NCBI RefSeq assembly: GCF_016591715.1
Contig: NZ_AP024109.1
Location: forward strand, 3,844,001-3,908,000
Reading direction: 5' to 3'
Origin: Mesorhizobium sp. J8
GTDB lineage: Bacteria; Pseudomonadota; Alphaproteobacteria; Rhizobiales; Rhizobiaceae
Length of the DNA: 64,000 nucleotides
Below are positions 18,698-26,321 of this stretch, in pieces. Every line of letters begins with the position of its first letter. Position 1 is the stretch's first letter. The notes under the pieces are model-generated. The model saw only the letters and a program-made list of their open reading frames with translations. It searched no databases and was not told where the DNA came from. Both the position numbers and the translations under genes were made by a program.

Positions 18698-20134
18698 ATG
18701 ACCGTTCATCGCCTCTCGCCGGAAATCCTCAGCGCCATGGAAGGTGCCGTCGGACAAGACGGCATAGCCGTCGAGCCGGCTGGAATGGCGAAATATCTGG
18801 GCGACTGGGCCGGCGACTATCGAGGTGACGCTCTTGCCGTGCTGCGACCTGGTTCGGTGGCCGAGGTCCAGGCGCTGATGCGCCTGTGCGGAGAGCTCGG
18901 GCTCGGCGTCGTTCCACAGGGCGGCAACACCGGCCTGGTCTCAGGCGCGATCGACAGCAAAGGCGGCGGCCTGGTTGTCTTAAGCCTGGAGCGGCTGAAC
19001 GCCATCCGGCAGATCGATGCGGACAATTTCACGCTGCGCGCTGATGCCGGCTGCGTGCTGCAGACGATCAAGGACGCCTGCGAGGCGCGGGATTGCCTCT
19101 TCCCGCTGGCGCTCGGCGCGCAAGGCAGTTGCCAGATCGGCGGCAATGCGGCGACCAACGCCGGCGGCGTCAACGTGCTGCGCTACGGTATGGCGCGCGA
19201 CCTGATCCTGGGCCTCGAAGTGGTGCTGGCGGATGGCGAGCTGTGGAACGGCTTCTCCGGCCTGCGCAAGAACAACAGCGGCTATGATTTGAAGCAACTT
19301 TTCATCGGCTCGGAAGGCACGCTGGGCATCATCACCGGTGTCGAGGTCAAGCTGTTTCCCAAGCCGGCCAAGACGGAGACCGCCTATCTCGGCCTGACCT
19401 CGTTCGAAGCGGCCGTCACGCTCTTCAACCGGGCACGCCGCGACTGTTCGGACCTGATCTCCGCTTTCGAGATCATCGGCGCCGAATGCATCGAGCTTGC
19501 CCGGCTGGTGGACCCCACAACGAGAGCGCCGGTCGCGGCACCCGTCCAGGTGCTGATCGAATTGTCGTCCAGCGCCGCCATCGATCTCAACGGCCTGCTG
19601 GCCGGGTTCCTCGGCGATGCGGTGGAGAGCGGCCTGGTGACCGACGCGGTTCTCGCCGCGAGCACCGCGCAAGCCAGGAAATTTTGGGCGATCCGCGAAG
19701 GCCTGGTCGAAGGCCAGGCCAAGCGCGGTTACCATGTGCGCACCGACCTGTCGGTGAAGATTTCCGACATCCCGGACCTGATCGAGCAGGCCCGCCATTT
19801 CGTCGCAAACGATCATCCCGGCTGGATTCCCCTCGCCTACGGCCACGCCGGCGACGGCAACATCCATTTCAACGTGCTGCCGCCCGCCGAACTTGCCGAG
19901 GCCGAGGCTCGTGCCCGTGGCGCCGAGGTTATCGCCGGGCTCTATGAAATCGCCGCCGGCCTCGGCGGCTCGATCAGCGCGGAGCACGGCATTGGCCGTA
20001 GCCGCCGCAAGGAGTTCTGGGCCGGACTATCGCCGACGCATCGCCGCATGGTCGCGGCGCTGAAGAATGCCCTCGACCCCAATGGCCTGATGAATCCTGG
20101 CTGTCTGTTGCCCGCGACGGAGACCTTTCCATGA
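18698..20134 (+). CDS. FAD-linked oxidase, GlcD/D-2-hydroxyacid dehydrogenase type
   Basis: A 478-residue flavoprotein. The N-terminal PCMH/FAD-binding domain (about 35-215) has VVPQGGNTGLVSGA and IGGNAATNAGGVNVLRYG. The C-terminal FAD-oxidase domain has the HAGDGNIHFN motif (about 388-397) and ends with SAEHGIGRSRRKEF. These are hallmarks of D-lactate, D-2-hydroxyglutarate and glycolate dehydrogenases, which oxidise 2-hydroxy acids. It is the first gene of a plus-strand unit with the GntR regulator, with which it overlaps by 4 nt (ATGA). It probably oxidises a hydroxy acid produced in this pathway. Confidence 0.92.
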   Translation: MTVHRLSPEILSAMEGAVGQDGIAVEPAGMAKYLGDWAGDYRGDALAVLRPGSVAEVQALMRLCGELGLGVVPQGGNTGLVSGAIDSKGGGLVVLSLERLNAIRQIDADNFTLRADAGCVLQTIKDACEARDCLFPLALGAQGSCQIGGNAATNAGGVNVLRYGMARDLILGLEVVLADGELWNGFSGLRKNNSGYDLKQLFIGSEGTLGIITGVEVKLFPKPAKTETAYLGLTSFEAAVTLFNRARRDCSDLISAFEIIGAECIELARLVDPTTRAPVAAPVQVLIELSSSAAIDLNGLLAGFLGDAVESGLVTDAVLAASTAQARKFWAIREGLVEGQAKRGYHVRTDLSVKISDIPDLIEQARHFVANDHPGWIPLAYGHAGDGNIHFNVLPPAELAEAEARARGAEVIAGLYEIAAGLGGSISAEHGIGRSRRKEFWAGLSPTHRRMVAALKNALDPNGLMNPGCLLPATETFP

Positions 20135-20865
20135 AGCAGAGACTGGCCGCCATCGGCACCGTCGAGACATTGCCGCACCGGGTCGCCGCCTTCCTCAGCC
20201 GCGAGATCGAATCCGGAGAATTGAACCCCGGCGCGCGCCTGCCGACCGAGCAGGAACTGTCCGAAAAGTTCGGCGTCAGCCGCAACGTGGTGCGTGAGGC
20301 GATCGCCCAGCTCAGGGCCGACGGCATGATCGAGGCGCGGCAAGGCATCGGCGCTTTTGTGCTGGCGCCCGAGCAGCGAGCGGCGATTCGCATCGACCGC
20401 GAGGCGCTCAAGGACACGCACAACATGGAGCGGCTGTTCGAGCTGCGCTGCATCCTCGAGGCCGAATCGGCAGCGCTTGCCGCGGCGCGGCGCAATCAGG
20501 ATCATCTCGATTCGATCAAGGCTGCGCTCGACCGCATGGGCGGCGAGGAGCGTTGGGAAGAAGGCAGCATCGACGCCGATCTGCTCTTCCACCGCGAGAT
20601 CGCGCGCGCCACCGGCAACAGCTACATCCACACCTTCATCTCGTTCGTCTGCGAGCAGATCCGCCACTCGATCCACTACGCGCGCATGACCAATCCGCTG
20701 CACGATCTCGTCGAGATCAATGTCGGCGAGCATGTGCGTATCTATGAGGCTCTGGTGGCGGGCGATCCGGCCGCGGCGGAAGCGGCGATGCGGGCGCACA
20801 TCGTCGGCGCCGCCAACCGCGTCGGCGTCAAGCTGCCGCTTTCGAAAGCCAACGGAGCGAAATAG
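20131..20865 (+). CDS. GntR-family transcriptional regulator, FadR/FCD subfamily
   Basis: A 244-residue regulator. The winged helix-turn-helix occupies about residues 15-75, with the GntR signature RLPTEQELSEKFGVSRNVVR. An all-helical FCD ligand-binding domain follows (about 95-225) with metal/ligand residues such as FHREIARATGN and the late HVRIYEALVAGD. FCD regulators usually repress catabolic operons and release DNA when an organic acid binds. Its start overlaps the oxidase stop, and it sits between catabolic and transport genes, so it is probably the local regulator acting at 18662-18673. Confidence 0.93.
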   Translation: MKQRLAAIGTVETLPHRVAAFLSREIESGELNPGARLPTEQELSEKFGVSRNVVREAIAQLRADGMIEARQGIGAFVLAPEQRAAIRIDREALKDTHNMERLFELRCILEAESAALAAARRNQDHLDSIKAALDRMGGEERWEEGSIDADLLFHREIARATGNSYIHTFISFVCEQIRHSIHYARMTNPLHDLVEINVGEHVRIYEALVAGDPAAAEAAMRAHIVGAANRVGVKLPLSKANGAK

Positions 20866-20867
20866 CC

Positions 20868-21302
20868 ATGCCGGCGAGCATCACCCGCATCTCCGATGTC
20901 TGCCTTCTGGTCGAAAACATCGAAAGGACGGTCGACTTCTACGTTGAAAAGCTGGGCTTCCGCCTGCGCCGCCGCGCTGAAGGCTTTGCCGATTTCCATG
21001 GCGAGGACGTGACGCTCGCCGCTTGGGAGCTCGGCCACATCAACCGACATACCGGCGTGTCCAACCTGAGATCGCCGCGCCACGCGCACAAGGTTTGCGT
21101 CGCCGTGCAGCTCGACACGCCGGCCGATATCGACCGGCTGTATGGCGAACTCAGCGCCAAGGGCGTGCCCTTCTACGGCCCGCCCGAAAACTACGTCTGG
21201 AACGCGCGCTGCGCCTATTTCACGGACCCGGACGACACGCTTTGGGAGCTTTACGCCTGGCTCGACGGCGGCCCTGGCGACTACCACGACGAACAGCCGT
21301 AG
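20868..21302 (+). CDS. VOC-superfamily (glyoxalase/bleomycin-resistance fold) protein
   Basis: A 144-residue single VOC module with two beta-alpha-beta-beta-beta halves. It starts ITRISDVCLLVENIERTVDF and ends with the typical YFTDPDDTLWELYAW. Such proteins are metal-dependent dioxygenases, isomerases, lyases or epimerases. Candidate ligands include Asp and Glu in the final strands. It begins 2 nt after the GntR gene and precedes the transporter genes, so it is most likely a pathway enzyme. Its reaction cannot be assigned. Confidence 0.85.
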   Translation: MPASITRISDVCLLVENIERTVDFYVEKLGFRLRRRAEGFADFHGEDVTLAAWELGHINRHTGVSNLRSPRHAHKVCVAVQLDTPADIDRLYGELSAKGVPFYGPPENYVWNARCAYFTDPDDTLWELYAWLDGGPGDYHDEQP

Positions 21303-21369
21303 ACGACGCCGAGCCGAAGGGAACGGCGCCTGGAGAAGAGACGAGAAAAGTCTGCAACAGGAGCGAAAA

Positions 21370-22422
21370 ATGAGTGGGAACAGGAACTTCGAATTGAATC
21401 GCCGCGCTTTCGTGAAAGGCGGCATGGCTGCCGTGGCGGCCGTATCTGCCGGCATGCAGCTGGTGCTGACGCCCTGCGCCAAGGCCGCCGGCAAGGTCGT
21501 CATCCAGTATGACTGGCTGATGTCCAACGGCCAGATCGGCGATATCGCGGCAGCCGCCAATGGCTATTTCAAGGACGCCGGGCTCGAGGTCGAGTTCAGC
21601 CCCGGCGGCCCGAATGCGTCGACCGTGCCGCCGGTGATCTCGGGCGCCGCGCAGCTTGGCCAGTTCTCGGAGACGCCGCAGCTCTATTCGGCCCGCGCCA
21701 GCGGCGTGCCGATCAAGATTATCGCCTGCGGCTTCCGCACCGGTCCTTATGCGTTGACGTCCAAGCCCGCAAAACCGATCCGCGGCGTCGCCGATCTCAA
21801 GGGCAAGAAGATCGGCATTCAGCCAACGGCGCGCTTCGTCATCGACGAGATCCTGGCCAAGAACGGCATCGATCCGTCGGAGGTGACCATCGTCAATGTC
21901 GGCTTCGACAAGGCGCCGCTGGTTCGCGGCGATGTCGACGCGATCGGCGGCTGGATCACCAACACGCAGGCGCTCAGCGTCGTCGGCGACGACCGCATCG
22001 ACCTCTTGACACGTGACCTCGGGCTGAACTCCTACGCCGATGTCTATTTCGCGACCGACGCGGCAATCGAAAAGGACCCTGAGACGCTGGCGAAGTTCAT
22101 GGGCGCCGTCGGCAAAGGCTGGGGCTGGGTCCACGCCAATCCGCAGGAAGCGGTCAAGAAGATGGTCGCCGCTTATCCCGAAATGGATCTCGGCTGGGAG
22201 GAAAAGACCGTCAATCTGGTGCTGAAACTCTCCTTCGACGGCGCAACCGCCAAGGATGGCTGGGGCACGTTCGATCCGACCTCGATCGAGGAGCAATTGG
22301 CGCTGCTCGACAAGGTTGGCCAGTATCCGAACGGCCGCCCGGTGGCCGCCGATGTCTACACCACCAAAATACTCGAACTCTCGGCCGCCGACCGGCCCAA
22401 GCTCGACGCGCCCGCGGCCTAG
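21370..22422 (+). CDS. ABC transporter substrate-binding protein, NMT1/SsuA-like
   Basis: A 350-residue periplasmic protein. The ATG at 21370 follows an AGGAG site. The N-terminus has a twin-arginine signal (NRRAFVKGG, Arg11-Arg12, then a hydrophobic stretch ending CAKAAG). The mature part matches the NMT1/THI5-like family of nitrate, sulfonate, taurine and pyrimidine-precursor binding proteins, including the KIGIQPTARFVIDEI block. It heads an importer with the ATPase and permease genes downstream. Its TAG stop abuts a hairpin repeat that separates it from the ATPase gene. The ligand is unknown. Confidence 0.92.
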   Translation: MSGNRNFELNRRAFVKGGMAAVAAVSAGMQLVLTPCAKAAGKVVIQYDWLMSNGQIGDIAAAANGYFKDAGLEVEFSPGGPNASTVPPVISGAAQLGQFSETPQLYSARASGVPIKIIACGFRTGPYALTSKPAKPIRGVADLKGKKIGIQPTARFVIDEILAKNGIDPSEVTIVNVGFDKAPLVRGDVDAIGGWITNTQALSVVGDDRIDLLTRDLGLNSYADVYFATDAAIEKDPETLAKFMGAVGKGWGWVHANPQEAVKKMVAAYPEMDLGWEEKTVNLVLKLSFDGATAKDGWGTFDPTSIEEQLALLDKVGQYPNGRPVAADVYTTKILELSAADRPKLDAPAA

Positions 22423-22518
22423 AGCATGATCCCAAAAAGTGGGAACCGGTTTTTGGAAAAGATCATGCTCCAGAAAAGAGTTGGATCAGCATGACAATCA
22501 AACGTCATGCTGATCCAA
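22422..22518. repeat. Family A composite repeat overlapping the ATPase start codon
   Basis: The first hairpin has perfect 10-nt ends gagcatgatc (22422-22431) and gatcatgctc (22461-22470). The second is a perfect 15-nt inverted repeat, ttggatcagcatgac (22481-22495) and gtcatgctgatccaa (22504-22518). The ATG of the ATPase gene at 22491 lies inside the left arm of the second hairpin, so its first nine codons come from the repeat. It may also set the ratio of binding protein to ATPase mRNA. Confidence 0.85.
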
Positions 22519-23291
22519 TACCGGACGCGATCGAAGCGCGACAGCTGGATGTCGGCTATGGCGGCCGGCAGACGGCCGTCAAAGTGCTCGCCGGCCTCGA
22601 CCTCACCGTCGCGGCCGGTTCCTTCCTGTCGATCCTGGGGCCATCCGGCTGCGGCAAGTCGACCTTGCTCAGAGTGGTGGCCGACCTGCTCGACCCGCTT
22701 GGCGGCTCGATCAGCGTCCTGGGCGAAACGCCCCATACGGTGCGCTCGCGCCGCGATGTCGGCTTCGTGTTCCAGGATTCGACCCTCCTTCCCTGGCGCA
22801 CGGTGCGGGACAATGTGCGCCTGCCGCTCGGCGTCGGTCAGCGCAGCCTGACGCGCAAGATCGAGGACCGCAGCACGGAACTGCTGGAATTGATGGGGCT
22901 CGGCGGCCTCAGTGAGCGCCTGCCGCATCAGCTCTCCGGCGGCCAGCGCCAACGCGTGGCGATCGCGCGTGCCTTGCTCGGCGAGCCCAAATTGCTTTTG
23001 ATGGACGAACCCTTCGGCGCGCTGGACGAGATCACGCGCGACCGGTTGAACGACGAACTGCTGGCCCTTTGGCGGCGCAGCGGCACGACTATCCTTTTTG
23101 TCACCCATTCGATCGCCGAAGCCGCCTATCTTGGCGAGCGCGTCATCGTGCTGGCCGCCAATCCTGGGCGCGTGGTCAAGGACCTCGACATGCGGCCCTT
23201 CAAACAGGAGGGCAACCGCTGCAAGCGCGAGGATCCGGCGATCGTCGCCGCCATGGCCGACCTGCGCGTGGCTCTGGAGCGCGCATCGTGA
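22491..23291 (+). CDS. ABC transporter ATP-binding protein, SsuB/TauB-like
   Basis: A 266-residue ATPase with Walker [10 protein letters not shown] (about 50-58), Q-loop FQDSTLLPW, signature LSGGQRQR, Walker B LLLMDEPFGALDE and H-loop THSIAEA. It energises import of the ligand bound by the preceding NMT1-type protein. The first residues MTIKRHADPI are encoded by the palindromic repeat described at 22422-22518. No better start is visible before the conserved IEARQLDVGYG. It overlaps the permease gene by 4 nt. Confidence 0.93.
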   Translation: MTIKRHADPIPDAIEARQLDVGYGGRQTAVKVLAGLDLTVAAGSFLSILGPSGCGKSTLLRVVADLLDPLGGSISVLGETPHTVRSRRDVGFVFQDSTLLPWRTVRDNVRLPLGVGQRSLTRKIEDRSTELLELMGLGGLSERLPHQLSGGQRQRVAIARALLGEPKLLLMDEPFGALDEITRDRLNDELLALWRRSGTTILFVTHSIAEAAYLGERVIVLAANPGRVVKDLDMRPFKQEGNRCKREDPAIVAAMADLRVALERAS

Positions 23292-24043
23292 GACAGGCGC
23301 CGCTCTCACCGCAAATGACGGTCGCGCTTCCCATCCTGGGCGCGGCTTCGATCCTGCTCGCCTGGCAATATCTTTTGCCGTTGCTCGGCGTGCCGGCCTA
23401 TATCGTGCCGACGCCGACAGCGATCTTCGGCGTCTTCCAAAGGAATTTTGCGCTCCTCATCGACAATCTGAGGCCGACGCTGATCGAGGCGCTGGCCGGC
23501 TTCGTCATCGGCAATCTCGCCGCCGTGCTGCTCGCCGTGCTCTTCGTCCACAGCCGCGTCCTGCAAGCCGCCTATTTCCCGATCGTGCTCTTCTTCAACA
23601 CCATTCCGATCCTGGCACTGTCGCCGATCATCATCCTGATCTTCGGTCTCGGCATGACGCCCAAGATCGTGATTGCCGCGGTAATCTGTTTCTTCCCGAC
23701 GCTGGTGAACATGATCCGCGGTCTCGATTCGCCGAGCGACAACGAGCATGAGCTGTTCCGCGTGCTGTCGGCGACACGCTCGGAGATCTTCTGGAGCCTG
23801 CGCCTGCCCCGTGCCCTGCCGATGCTGTTCTCTTCGCTGCGGATCGCGTCGGCCACCGCCGTGATCGGCGCCATCGTCGGCGAGTGGATCGGCTCGGACA
23901 AAGGGCTCGGCGCGCTGATCATCCAGGCGACCTTCAATTATCAGTCCGATCGGCTTTATGCGGCGATCATGCTGTCGTCGTCGCTGTCGATCGCGCTGTT
24001 TTGCCTCGTCGTCCTGATCGAGCGTCGAATCATCAAATATTGA
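23288..24043 (+). CDS. ABC transporter permease, SsuC/TauC-like
   Basis: A 251-residue inner-membrane permease of the BPD_transp_1 type. The GTG start at 23288 overlaps the ATPase stop (GTGA). About six hydrophobic segments are present, and the EAA-loop equivalent is FRVLSATRSEIFWSLRLPRA (about 157-176), where the ATPase docks. The end of the gene closes the plus-strand unit starting at 18698. The 128 nt before the next gene contain no supported gene. Confidence 0.93.
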   Translation: MRQAPLSPQMTVALPILGAASILLAWQYLLPLLGVPAYIVPTPTAIFGVFQRNFALLIDNLRPTLIEALAGFVIGNLAAVLLAVLFVHSRVLQAAYFPIVLFFNTIPILALSPIIILIFGLGMTPKIVIAAVICFFPTLVNMIRGLDSPSDNEHELFRVLSATRSEIFWSLRLPRALPMLFSSLRIASATAVIGAIVGEWIGSDKGLGALIIQATFNYQSDRLYAAIMLSSSLSIALFCLVVLIERRIIKY

Positions 24044-24171
24044 GCAAGACGGCGGCCCCGCGCCGTGTGCTCACGCGTCGAGATAGGAGCATCCTCTCGA
24101 TCAGGCATTCATCGCGCATTTAATCCGACTGCGGTAGGATGCCGGCGTACAACCAGACCGGGAGACAATTC

Positions 24172-24711
24172 GTGTTAAGAACTTTTCACGTCTCGATCCG
24201 TGCGACGCTGGCCTTCATATGCCTGGCCGGCCTGATCGCCGCGGTGTCCGCCCTTTTTCCCACCACCGCCTCGGCGCAGCAACTGCGGCGATGTGCCGGT
24301 GAAGGCGGCATATGCCGCCTGCCCTATCCCACTGAGGTGGTTTACGGCGCACGGGGCCGAACGACCTCGCGGTTTTTCGACCGTCGCTCCGTGCCCTGCT
24401 CGAATCGCCTGTTTGGCGACCCCGCCCCCGGCCGCGAGAAGGCCTGTTATTTCGTGGCGCGCGGCGGCGGCTATGGCGGTGACGACAATTACGGGGACGA
24501 TGACTACGGTTCACGCCCCGACCGCGGCGAATGGGTGGCCTGCGCCAGGGAGGGCGAGTTCTGCGATTTCCGCGGCCGCGCGATGGTCAGATACGGCGCA
24601 CGCGGCCAGTACACGCAGGACGTTTTCAGGAACGGCGTCAGATGCGGCAACGACGCATTCGGCGACGACCCCGCTCCGGGCGCTCACAAGCGCTGCTACG
24701 TGAGACAGTAG
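24172..24711 (+). CDS. Secreted protein with two copies of a cysteine-containing domain
   Basis: A 179-residue protein with an N-terminal signal peptide ending near TASAQQ. The mature part has two related modules. The first begins RRCAGEGGICRLPYPTEVVY and the second WVACAREGEFCDFRGRAMVR. Each continues as YGARG, a phenylalanine, a further cysteine, a FGD.PAPG segment and a final CY. The linker is Gly/Asp/Tyr rich. Each module has four cysteines, which suggests two disulfides. The GTG start at 24172 has GGGAG seven nucleotides upstream. An ATG at 24139 lacks a good site. The function is unknown, and a matrix or surface role is a guess. Confidence 0.72.
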   Translation: MLRTFHVSIRATLAFICLAGLIAAVSALFPTTASAQQLRRCAGEGGICRLPYPTEVVYGARGRTTSRFFDRRSVPCSNRLFGDPAPGREKACYFVARGGGYGGDDNYGDDDYGSRPDRGEWVACAREGEFCDFRGRAMVRYGARGQYTQDVFRNGVRCGNDAFGDDPAPGAHKRCYVRQ

Positions 24712-24789
24712 CGGCCTGAACATATCTCGATAAGGCGGTGGCCCCGGCAAGGGCCGCTGCCGCGTTCCGCTTCTGCTTGTTCGGCGTAA

Positions 24790-24865
<76 letters not shown>

Positions 24866-25082
24866 GCCTGAGCGCGGACCATTAAGCAGTTAGGGCCGCA
24901 TTCGCAAGGCCAAATGAACAGACGGCGCCCCCATCGCGGCGCGGATTTCCCCAGCCTCGGCGCCGCTGTCAAAAAACCTTCTCCTGATTGCTGTAATGCT
25001 TGAATGCCGCGCTTGACACCCGCGGGCGAACCCCTTATCCAGCCCCCCAACGACGACACGCCTGACACGTGCTCGTCAGTGC

Positions 25083-25159
25083 GCGGGTGTAGCTCAGTCG
25101 GTTAGAGTGCCGGCCTGTCACGCCGGAGGTCGCGGGTTCGAGCCCCGTCACTCGCGCCA
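25083..25159 (+). tRNA. tRNA-Asp (anticodon GUC)
   Basis: A 77-nt cloverleaf with acceptor stem GCGGGTG/CACTCGC (one G-U pair), discriminator G, encoded CCA, D-loop TAGCTCAGTCGGTTAGAG and T-loop GGGTTCGAGCC. The anticodon loop CTGTCAC gives GTC. The 220 nt after it show no supported gene. Confidence 0.97.
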
Positions 25160-25381
25160 TTAACTTTCTGAAATGTTGTGTTTCCCGAGTTCTCGGCTGA
25201 CCCGTCTGGCAGCGCGCTCGCCGCAGCTGTCCTAGGCCGTCCAGTCTCCCGCACACCCTGGCGCATCTACCCCAGCGGCGAGGAGCCGAATTTGGCATCC
25301 ACGCGCCGAGCATCAAATGCAGGGACGAGCCCATGGCGCGGCTGGTTGACGCCACCTGGAAAGTCGCGGTGAGGACTTGGT

Positions 25382-25525
25382 CTAATCACGGTTGACCTGG
25401 TCGATCAGGTGGAAAGGCTTATCATGCCTTCCGCTCCACCATATCAATGCAGCCATCACAACAGCACCCGCCAATATTCCGGCGAGGAATCCGATCCAAA
25501 ACACCCCATCACCCCCGTGATGCAA
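25382..25525 (-). CDS. Possible small membrane protein (47 aa)
   Basis: A minus-strand frame from a TTG at 25525 encodes one clear membrane segment (FWIGFLAGILAGAVVMAALI) followed by WWSGRHDKPFHLIDQ and a short polar tail. A GGGAG lies three nucleotides before the TTG, which is close for a ribosome site. A GTG slightly downstream is an alternative. The composition looks like a genuine small membrane protein rather than a shadow frame, but no family is recognised. Confidence 0.35.
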   Translation of the reverse strand: MHHGGDGVFWIGFLAGILAGAVVMAALIWWSGRHDKPFHLIDQVNRD

Positions 25526-25561
25526 AGACTCCCTATGACAAAATACTTCGTTGATAGCAAT

Positions 25562-25791
25562 AATGCGCCCCGCGCTGGTTCTGCTTCGAACACAGAGCGA
25601 GGGTGAAGCCGATCGCCCACATCGCCGAGCTGGTCGGTTATTGATTGCTTGCCAATTTCGGACGTCAATTCAAGGCGTTGAAGGGGCTCACGCCGCGCGA
25701 ATATTGTGGCAGTTTGCCAACTGAGACCTTTCTCGGAACCATTCCAACCTTGTCCCGTTCAGCCCTCGGGCGAAAAACGGGAGAGACGAGA
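25562..25791 (+). pseudogene. AraC-family regulator remnant (C-terminal HTH only)
   Basis: The frame through 25564-25790 reads VKPIAHIAELVGY, then a TGA stop, then LLANFGRQFKALKGLTPREY. This is the second helix-turn-helix of AraC/GlxA-type regulators, with a nonsense codon in the middle and no N-terminal part. It is a decayed fragment with no start codon and no full domain. The end overlaps the promoter of the 67-aa gene downstream. Confidence 0.6.
25735..25759 (+). promoter_or_regulatory. EcfG/RpoE2-type general-stress promoter for the 67-aa gene
   Basis: GGAAC (25735-25739) and GTT (25757-25759) are separated by 17 nt, matching the general-stress sigma consensus of alphaproteobacteria. The ATG of the downstream gene is 31 nt further on. 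Confidence 0.55.
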
Positions 25792-25994
25792 TGGCTGTGA
25801 GATGCCGAATTTCCATCGATGATGAGAGGGATGTCGACGAGCTTGCCTTCCAGGAATTGCCGCGGGTCGGCGAAAGCGTGTCGATCCCGGTCGAGGGAAC
25901 GAACAGGGACCTCCGCGTGCTCCGCGTCGTGCATATGCCCGGCAGCGAGCAAGGCGCGACGACCATGCTGGAGCTGACCAGCAGGATTCTCTAG
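25791..25994 (+). CDS. Small stress-type protein of unknown function (67 aa)
   Basis: A 67-residue acidic soluble protein starting MAVRCRISIDDERD. No membrane segment or known motif is seen. The predicted fold is mostly strands (RCRISID, SVSIPVEG, RVLRVVHM, TMLELTS), so a small beta-barrel or OB-like domain is possible. GGAGAG precedes the ATG, and an EcfG-type promoter lies 31 nt upstream, which supports its being a real gene of the general stress response. Its TAG stop lies directly before a family A repeat. Confidence 0.6.
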   Translation: MAVRCRISIDDERDVDELAFQELPRVGESVSIPVEGTNRDLRVLRVVHMPGSEQGATTMLELTSRIL

Positions 25995-25998
25995 TCCA

Positions 25999-26110
25999 GG
26001 GCATGATCCGGAAACGACGTCAGCGTAGCAAAAAGTGGGAACCGGTTTCGGAATGCTCCAACAAAGGGTTAAATCAGGGTGACGATTTGACGAAACGTCA
26101 TCCTGATCTA
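25999..26110. repeat. Family A composite palindromic repeat
   Basis: It contains the core gcatgatccgg, agtgggaaccggtttcgga and a second inverted repeat, atcagggtgac (26072-26082) and gtcatcctgat (26097-26107). The two-part structure is the same as at 12271 and 22422, with different stem sequences. It fills the space between the 67-aa gene and the small precursor gene on the other strand. Confidence 0.8.
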
Positions 26111-26126
26111 GCGCAGCTATCCGGGA

Positions 26127-26225
26127 TCATTCGCCCAATATGACGCCGGAAGCGATAATCTGAGCCGTCCGCGCGGTGAGCTTCTGGCGCTTCACGAGCG
26201 TGGGCTTTTCGTAAGGTTTCTTCAT
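26127..26225 (-). CDS. Putative RiPP precursor peptide (32 aa, lasso-leader-like)
   Basis: A short gene encoding a basic N-terminal part MKKPYEKPTLVKRQKL followed by TARTAQ and a hydrophobic tail IIASGVILGE. The YxxPxL motif after a lysine-rich start resembles the leader of lasso peptide precursors, in which Y..P.L binds the RRE partner. Similar short rhizobial genes are sometimes annotated as putative RiPP precursors. No cyclase, protease or RRE gene is present in the window, and the core lacks cysteine. It lies 96 nt downstream of the ribokinase gene on the same strand. The assignment rests on the motif only. Confidence 0.5.
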   Translation of the reverse strand: MKKPYEKPTLVKRQKLTARTAQIIASGVILGE

Positions 26226-26321
26226 CCTGCCGTTCCGGCGTCGCCGACCAGGAGGATGAACGCGCTCGGCTCAGCTGCGTTCCGGGTCAAGACACTGCTA
26301 ATAGACCGCGCGAACTGCGAG

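Noticed and set aside
24735..24775. GC hairpin after the secreted protein gene as a terminator
   Set aside because: The stem is imperfect and there is no T run.
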